From assembly GCA_964389925.1 (NCBI GenBank), contig CAYMGE010000014.1, positions 18,143 to 82,142 of the forward strand: a DNA stretch of 64,000 nucleotides. The letters are read 5' to 3'. A program made the position numbers and the translations under genes. The notes under the pieces were generated by a model, which worked only from the letters and a program-made list of their open reading frames with translations, searched no databases and had not been told where the DNA came from. Source of the stretch: CALECP01 sp964389925. Its GTDB lineage: Bacteria > Chloroflexota > Anaerolineae > Promineifilales > Promineifilaceae. Shown here one piece after another: positions 59,570 to 64,000 of this stretch (position 1 is the stretch's first letter; each line of letters starts with the position of its first letter).

Positions 59570-60469
59570 TCAACTGATGAGTTGTTCAAAAGTCTGGCGC
59601 GTCGCTTTGCGATCGATGCGCTTCATCAAACCAGTTAGTTTATCACCCGGCCCTAGCTCGATAAATGTTTCAACGCCACGGCCACGCAATGTTAGCATCG
59701 ACTCGCGCCAGCGGACACGCTCGGTGAGTTGGCGTGATAGCTCGTCGCGGATGCGGCGTGGGGCAGGCAGCGGCTCGGCCGTCAAATTGCTAATCACAGG
59801 AATCTTGGGCGAGTTGACGGGTGTATCGTCGAGAATTATCTTGAATTCGGCCGCGACATCTCGCATTAACGCGCAATGTGACCCCATCGGAATCGGTAAT
59901 CGAACCGCACGTCCACCAACTACCTTTACAAGTTCCGTCACTCGTTCAAGCGCGATCTCTTCGCCCGACACAACTTGCTGCTTTGGGGCATTGTCGTTCG
60001 AGAGGTTGAGGATGGCGTTCGTTTCGCGGGCGGCTTGCTGGGTGAGCTGTTCGGCCGATGTCAAATCCAAGCCTAACAGCGCAACCATTCCCCCTTTCGA
60101 CATCCCGCGCATCAGCCTTCCACGTTCGCGCACTAAATGCAGCCCTGCAAAAAAGGTCAGGCTCCCCGCCGCTGCCAGCGCCGTGATCTCACCCATACTG
60201 TGACCAGCCAGATATGTCGCACGCGGCCACCCCTGCTCTCGCGCATACGCCCAACGTGCCAACCCTGCCACGTAGAGCGCGGGTTGCTGCACATCTGTAG
60301 CCGCCAAAGCGGTTACGTCATCGGCAAAACACAACGCCGAAAGCGGATAGCCCAAAAAGCGATCCGCATCATCATAAACTTTTCGCACGGCTGCACTTTG
60401 TTCATACAGCGCACGTTCACCATCCAAATTTGGAAATCCCTGTCCGGGAAAAAGGTAGGCAACCGCCAT
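59570..60469 (-). CDS. fabD: Malonyl-CoA:ACP transacylase
   Basis: Loads malonate onto acyl carrier protein for fatty acid synthesis. The 299-residue product opens AVAYLFPGQGFPN, has the nucleophile elbow LAGHSMGEITAL (Ser91), VVSGEE and the active-site His in PMGSHCALMRD. Full length. I chose the ATG at 60469; a GTG at 60475 would add two residues. The start codon lies only a few bases after the T-run of the rpmF terminator and has no clear ribosome binding site, so expression may depend on readthrough. No other fab gene follows. Confidence 0.93.
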   Translation of the reverse strand: MAVAYLFPGQGFPNLDGERALYEQSAAVRKVYDDADRFLGYPLSALCFADDVTALAATDVQQPALYVAGLARWAYAREQGWPRATYLAGHSMGEITALAAAGSLTFFAGLHLVRERGRLMRGMSKGGMVALLGLDLTSAEQLTQQAARETNAILNLSNDNAPKQQVVSGEEIALERVTELVKVVGGRAVRLPIPMGSHCALMRDVAAEFKIILDDTPVNSPKIPVISNLTAEPLPAPRRIRDELSRQLTERVRWRESMLTLRGRGVETFIELGPGDKLTGLMKRIDRKATRQTFEQLIS

Positions 60470-60475
60470 AAACAC

Positions 60476-60504
60476 AAAAAAGTGCCACCCAAAAAGAGTG
60501 GCAC
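60476..60504 (-). terminator. Terminator/attenuator between rpmF and fabD
   Basis: Perfect arms GTGCCAC (60482-60488) and GTGGCAC (60498-60504), read leftward followed by six T ending seven bases before the fabD ATG. It should stop most rpmF transcripts and set the level of fabD. Confidence 0.8.
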
Positions 60505-60537
60505 ACTATACGATATAAAAGCTCAAATCACGCAGGT

Positions 60538-60726
60538 CTAGTTCTCTTCAAAGGCCGGTAGAATTTGACGGCCGCGATACTGGCGACAGCTAGGACACAT
60601 GACGTGTGGCAACTTCATCTCGCCACAGTTGTCACAGCGGATCAACGTCGGGACAGAGATGTTGTGATGTGTACGTCGTTTGTCACGACGAGTTTTAGAA
60701 ATTTTGCGCTTCGGTAATGCACCCAT
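60538..60726 (-). CDS. rpmF: 50S ribosomal protein L32
   Basis: A 62-residue zinc-ribbon protein of the large ribosomal subunit. It begins GALPKRKISKTRRDKRRTHH after Met, and has the metal pairs CDNCGE and CPSCRQYRGRQ, so it is the zinc-binding (C+) form. The start at 60726 has GAGGA upstream and matches the family; an upstream ATG at 60744 would add six residues and remove the ribosome binding site. Placement before fabD is the usual rpmF-fab gene order. Confidence 0.96.
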   Translation of the reverse strand: MGALPKRKISKTRRDKRRTHHNISVPTLIRCDNCGEMKLPHVMCPSCRQYRGRQILPAFEEN

Positions 60727-60836
60727 GAATAAATCCTCTTCCAATCAGTATGCTGACTAGGTGGTTTACGTCTGTTCGTTTTTGGCGTGACGTTGGTTTG
60801 TGAATCGACAAGAAAAAGGTTTTGCCACAAACGCCG

Positions 60837-60874
60837 AACAAGCTGTCGGCTTGTTTAGTAGGCAAGATGCCTAC
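60837..60874. repeat. Two tandem short palindromes
   Basis: AACAAGC, five bases, GCTTGTT (60837-60855), then GTAGGCA, AGA, TGCCTAC (60858-60874). Lies downstream of the M14 gene and upstream of rpmF. Same arrangement as 41490-41534. Confidence 0.8.
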
Positions 60875-60957
60875 GATACGTGTGACGCGATGGAAAATTA
60901 TAGCTTCTCAGGTGGAGAAGTCAATAATTTTTGAAAGACAACAATGAAAACGATAGT

Positions 60958-62760
60958 CTAGCTCCGCGAAGGTGACAGTTTATGCTTTACAACGAGAAGC
61001 AGGAGACCAGTTGTGACGAGAAAGGCTGTGAGAATTGGGATGAGTAGCGAAGTGGTCGTCTCGGCCGATCTCAACTCAACTGACAGCGGAACCTTAATGT
61101 CTAAAAAGATCGCCGTCGGTGCGCCGGTTTTACCCGTCGCGTCGGTCGCTGTGACAAAGATGGTGTGCTTACCATAATCTAAGCTAGATGTGTTGATTGT
61201 CGCTTGAACAGCTTCTGTCATTTCATCAAATGTGCCATCTGCGGCCGACATGGAAAAGACAGGCGTTCCCGGTATCCAAGCTGGCGCGTTAATCGTGTAA
61301 CTGGCTGCTGTGATGATCTCGCTGCTGATGACTTCAAGGTTCTGCGCCTGATAAAAGCTATCTTGGTGAAAACGTGTCTCATCGACTGTCGCAGCCAAAG
61401 TGACAACCGAGTCTTCCGTGACGCTGAGTGAATCTGACACCGTTACACCATCATAAGTGAGCGTGAGGTTGACAACATCAGGGGCATCTGAAGTTAGATA
61501 AGGTTGCCGTGTTTGCTTAAAGGCGTAAAGAATTGCGTCGAGATTATCGGGATAGATGACGTTCTCAAAGCTGGCACAATCTTGGAAGAAAGTTGTCCCC
61601 ATCTCGTAAGTGTAAGATGGAACACCCAATGTACCGTAGGCAAAGTCATCGTGTGAGCCAGAGGCAGGGGAAGGGAAGCCTGCATCTGTCCCTTTAACTA
61701 GGTAGTTGTTGTAAAAACCCATTTTTCGGCCGAACGTCATCAACTGCTCGTAGTTTGGATTATCTCGAATGTTCGTCCATGACCACGTTGGCAAAATGGA
61801 GGGGCCATAACTGTGCAGGGTTAGAAAAACGCCGGTGGTTGTGATGGGGGCGGCCGATGTGAAATCATCAGCACGCTGATCGGGCAGTACGTTCGTTATG
61901 TAATTCTCAACCGCCATCGTTTCAATCTCTGAACCGGGTTCTGGCCCTCGATACATATTGTTGCATTGACTTCCGCTCGACCCACTATTCAATCCCCACT
62001 GATAGCTGGCATTGCGATTTAGATCAATGCCTAAGTTGCCCGTCGAACAAAATTCGGCGTTGCGATTCTTGCGCCAAGAAACGCCATTTTCTGCCAGTTT
62101 TCGGCCGTCAGGGTTACCCTGCGGAATGATGTGGACGGCATAGTAGTCAAGCAGCCACGTGATGTCCGGGTTCGTGCCATAGTTAGTCAGCAGATGCTCT
62201 GAAAAACGAGTCGCAAACTCGCCCGGCGTATACTCTCGCGCATGAACGGTTGCCAGTATAAACAGCACCGGCTTTGGCAATGGCACAGTCGCAGTTTCAT
62301 TTGTCAAGACATAGGCGAGAATATCATAGCCGGGCAGTCCGTCGGCCGTTGCCTTTTCGTGAGAATCGCCAATATCGACAGTTGAAATCAAGTTGGGATA
62401 GGTGGCTTCAAGTGATTCAAACGTGGCGGCCGTCTCTTCAACTGTGCGATAACAGCCTTCATCCCCAAATGTGCGCGTTGAATTGATGAGCGTCGCTGTC
62501 TGTGCCTCATCTCGCATCAAGTCTGGAAACTGCGGAGCGAGATCCGCATACTCCGCGTCGGTCAGCCGCACGCGAATCGAGCCATCTGTCACTCGATCCT
62601 GCCACAAATCATAAGCCAACAGCGGTTCGATCTCGGCAAGCTCATCATATTTGATCGTGTAGATAGTGGAAGACGGCAGGGCAGGAGTTTCGGCCGTGAC
62701 CGAGATAGAAACACCGATGAGCAGAATCAAGAGTATGAATGAATAAAGGAACCGAGTCAT
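60958..62760 (-). CDS. Membrane-anchored zinc carboxypeptidase (M14)
   Basis: A 600-residue exported peptidase. A signal peptide (FLYSFILLILLIGVSISVTA) is followed by an N-terminal propeptide-like region and the M14 domain with the zinc motif ATVHAREYTPGE (His and Glu of HxxE), IDLNRNASYQW (substrate-binding Asn-Arg), TLHSYGPSILP (third zinc ligand His) and the catalytic Glu in YTYEMGTTF. An immunoglobulin-like domain follows and then a C-terminal TM helix (LLIPILTAFLVTTGLLLL) with a short basic tail. All active-site residues are present. It would trim peptides outside the cell. Confidence 0.94.
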   Translation of the reverse strand: MTRFLYSFILLILLIGVSISVTAETPALPSSTIYTIKYDELAEIEPLLAYDLWQDRVTDGSIRVRLTDAEYADLAPQFPDLMRDEAQTATLINSTRTFGDEGCYRTVEETAATFESLEATYPNLISTVDIGDSHEKATADGLPGYDILAYVLTNETATVPLPKPVLFILATVHAREYTPGEFATRFSEHLLTNYGTNPDITWLLDYYAVHIIPQGNPDGRKLAENGVSWRKNRNAEFCSTGNLGIDLNRNASYQWGLNSGSSGSQCNNMYRGPEPGSEIETMAVENYITNVLPDQRADDFTSAAPITTTGVFLTLHSYGPSILPTWSWTNIRDNPNYEQLMTFGRKMGFYNNYLVKGTDAGFPSPASGSHDDFAYGTLGVPSYTYEMGTTFFQDCASFENVIYPDNLDAILYAFKQTRQPYLTSDAPDVVNLTLTYDGVTVSDSLSVTEDSVVTLAATVDETRFHQDSFYQAQNLEVISSEIITAASYTINAPAWIPGTPVFSMSAADGTFDEMTEAVQATINTSSLDYGKHTIFVTATDATGKTGAPTAIFLDIKVPLSVELRSAETTTSLLIPILTAFLVTTGLLLLVVKHKLSPSRS

Positions 62761-63072
62761 AGTAGATAGTGACGATTTATGCCTCTCGAATTATTTAAGT
62801 TAAGCACAATCTCTGTCATTGATGGGCAGTCACAGATCATTCTCACGATTAGCGATTTTGGTGGTCTGTAATTGGAGTGGTCATCGCTTTATTTTAGCAT
62901 ACATGTTTACGTTCATGTTAAGCTTAACAACCTACGCCAATTGTGATGAAGCTATCAAATGCTCATATAGCATCATAGGTGAAACGGTGTTAAGGCCACC
63001 AATGGATTCGTGTTTTCCAGCGAGTAGGGCTGCGAGTCTCAGCGACGCCTCACCTTAGATAAGATATAAGCG
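62761..63072. other. Spacer of 312 bases with no supported feature
   Basis: AT-rich spacer between the M14 start and the GH13 stop. A 79-codon rightward frame (62819-63058) has no ribosome binding site and no recognisable sequence. I see no RNA gene or strong hairpin. It must contain the promoter of the leftward M14 gene, which I cannot place. Confidence 0.5.
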
Positions 63073-64000
63073 TCAGGCGATTAGCAAAATACCCCCTGTA
63101 TATCTATCTAATTTGAGCGCAACAGTTTGGTCATTGGAAAGCGTTGCAATCGTTTTTCCCGTTATCAAATCGGTTAATTGACCTGTTCGGCCGCCCGACA
63201 ATTCAACACGTTGCTCAACCCGCGTCGCCCCAAAATTAAGAGCCGTAATCTGCATTCCTAACTGGTCGGGCAGCTTATGAACCATCACTAACAACCCCCC
63301 TTCGCCCAACACCGCAATTTGCTCACTTTCAAAAATACGATATTGCTGACGAATAGCCAATAGCTTTTTGAGTTGTGAAGCAAACGAATGGGGGTCTTGG
63401 CGTTGGTTAGGCAGTGAGCCATAGAGCGATGGGGCGAGTGGCAAATCTGCGCTCCCCCCTTTGCCAAGCAGATCGTAGCCACCGCGATTGATCCAGCGCG
63501 TGTCGCCATCTGCCATCCGATGCGCGACTTGCTCATGTGGCACGGGCAATGCGCCGACCAAATCCCAGCCTGATAAGGCAAATACACCCGGCTGAAAGGC
63601 ATTGTACATTACGAGAAGTAGATGCAGTTGTTTAATTTGCTCTTTCTGCGCTGCGGTTAGATTGGCGAGATCACGAATGCCAAGGGCGGCCGTGATGAGG
63701 CTTAAGGTTGTGCAGGCCACACCATTTGTCGTTGACTTTAAATTGTAGGGCGCGTTGTCGCCCAGCAAAACGTCGAACATCTCAGTGCGTATCTGTTCGC
63801 GCAAATCAAGTCCTGCTAGCAATTCACCGTTTAACTCAAAGGTCGTTTTTGCGTGACGTGTCCAAAAGTGGACGAGTTCGAGGGTCAGTTCGTCGTGGTT
63901 CTGTAGGGCATGGATGAGGGTATTCGGCCGAATGCCCACCCCCCGCATCAACTGCAACATCAAACGTAAAAACCCCGCATCACCCGTCACAAGCGCGTGA
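63073..64000 (-). CDS. GH13 alpha-amylase family enzyme (trehalose synthase-like), N-terminus outside window
   Basis: The frame is open to the right edge, so this is the C-terminal 309 residues or so of a longer enzyme. HALQNHDELTLEL is the GH13 region IV (NHD, with the transition-state-stabilising Asp), in the form seen in trehalose synthases and amylosucrase-like proteins. QPGVFALSGWDLVGALPV lies where the domain C border is expected, and the end (ITALNFGATRVEQRVELSGG) is the small C-terminal beta domain. Catalytic nucleophile and acid lie outside the window. Exact specificity (maltose to trehalose, or amylase) cannot be told. Confidence 0.85.
   Translation of the reverse strand, partial: HALVTGDAGFLRLMLQLMRGVGIRPNTLIHALQNHDELTLELVHFWTRHAKTTFELNGELLAGLDLREQIRTEMFDVLLGDNAPYNLKSTTNGVACTTLSLITAALGIRDLANLTAAQKEQIKQLHLLLVMYNAFQPGVFALSGWDLVGALPVPHEQVAHRMADGDTRWINRGGYDLLGKGGSADLPLAPSLYGSLPNQRQDPHSFASQLKKLLAIRQQYRIFESEQIAVLGEGGLLVMVHKLPDQLGMQITALNFGATRVEQRVELSGGRTGQLTDLITGKTIATLSNDQTVALKLDRYTGGILLIA

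Noticed and set aside
62819..63058. 79-residue rightward open frame
   Set aside because: No ribosome binding site, no recognisable sequence, between two leftward genes; probably chance.

Overview
The window reads as a bacterial chromosome segment of moderate GC content, most likely from Chloroflexota (Anaerolineae-like). That assignment is an inference from gene content, not from a marker phylogeny. It rests on menaquinone genes (menA, menD), a TIGR03663-type glycosyltransferase fused to NHL repeats, a DUF2723 membrane protein, DUF951, many SH3b, PKD, cohesin and dockerin surface proteins, Hanks-type kinase plus FHA signalling, and an intein in dnaE. No rRNA or tRNA gene is visible. One scaffold gap of exactly 100 N lies at 11584-11683, inside a tandem-repeat gene.

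Layout. 1-4.8 kb: dnaE (5' end outside the window) carrying a homing-endonuclease intein. 4.9-10 kb: a half-length PurL-like protein, an M32 carboxypeptidase, menA and a histone-deacetylase-family hydrolase. 10-14.3 kb: a large acidic protein full of EPT repeats, then ndk. 14.3-20 kb: two secreted SH3b proteins flanking DUF951, a processive GT2 and a YcaQ-type DNA glycosylase. 20-25.5 kb: trpB2, then a leftward run of ABC ATPase, ADP-forming acyl-CoA synthetase and CaiD-like crotonase. 25.5-27.7 kb: Ser/Thr kinase, a structured RNA element resembling a standalone IscB omega-RNA (HEARO), and an FHA/winged-helix regulator whose start codon abuts that element. 27.8-36.5 kb: a leftward surface and polysaccharide cluster (O-antigen ligase, DUF2723, Wzz-like, clostripain-like protease, dockerin/PKD protein, membrane-anchored cohesin-like protein), divergent from a TPR regulator at 36.7 kb. 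38.7-41.5 kb: a 33-residue membrane peptide, a PurH N-terminal domain alone, a GluR0-type ligand-gated potassium channel and a zinc-finger anti-sigma-like protein. 41.5-51 kb: the TIGR03663/NHL protein, an MBL hydrolase, thiN, an acyl-CoA dehydrogenase, and an ECF sigma, anti-sigma, nitrilase operon. 51-64 kb: menD, argH, a Rieske protein, an SNase-like protein, a VOC protein, class II photolyase, fabD, rpmF, an anchored M14 carboxypeptidase and the C-terminal part of a GH13 enzyme running off the right edge.

Cross-cutting signals. CGGCCG (usually TCGGCCGA) is strongly over-represented and is read in all frames. Intergenic regions hold heptanucleotide-repeat hairpins, nested palindromic MITE-like elements and tandem short palindromes. 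Heptamer arrays touch both purine genes: one is translated inside the PurL-like protein and one supplies the stop codon of the shortened PurH. Several genes show a -10 box 6-8 nt before ATG with no Shine-Dalgarno sequence, which suggests leaderless transcripts next to genes with clear GGAG sites.

The strongest candidates for new biology are the omega-RNA-like element at a start codon, the EPT-repeat/kinase/FHA set, the GluR0-like channel and the repeat-modified purine genes.
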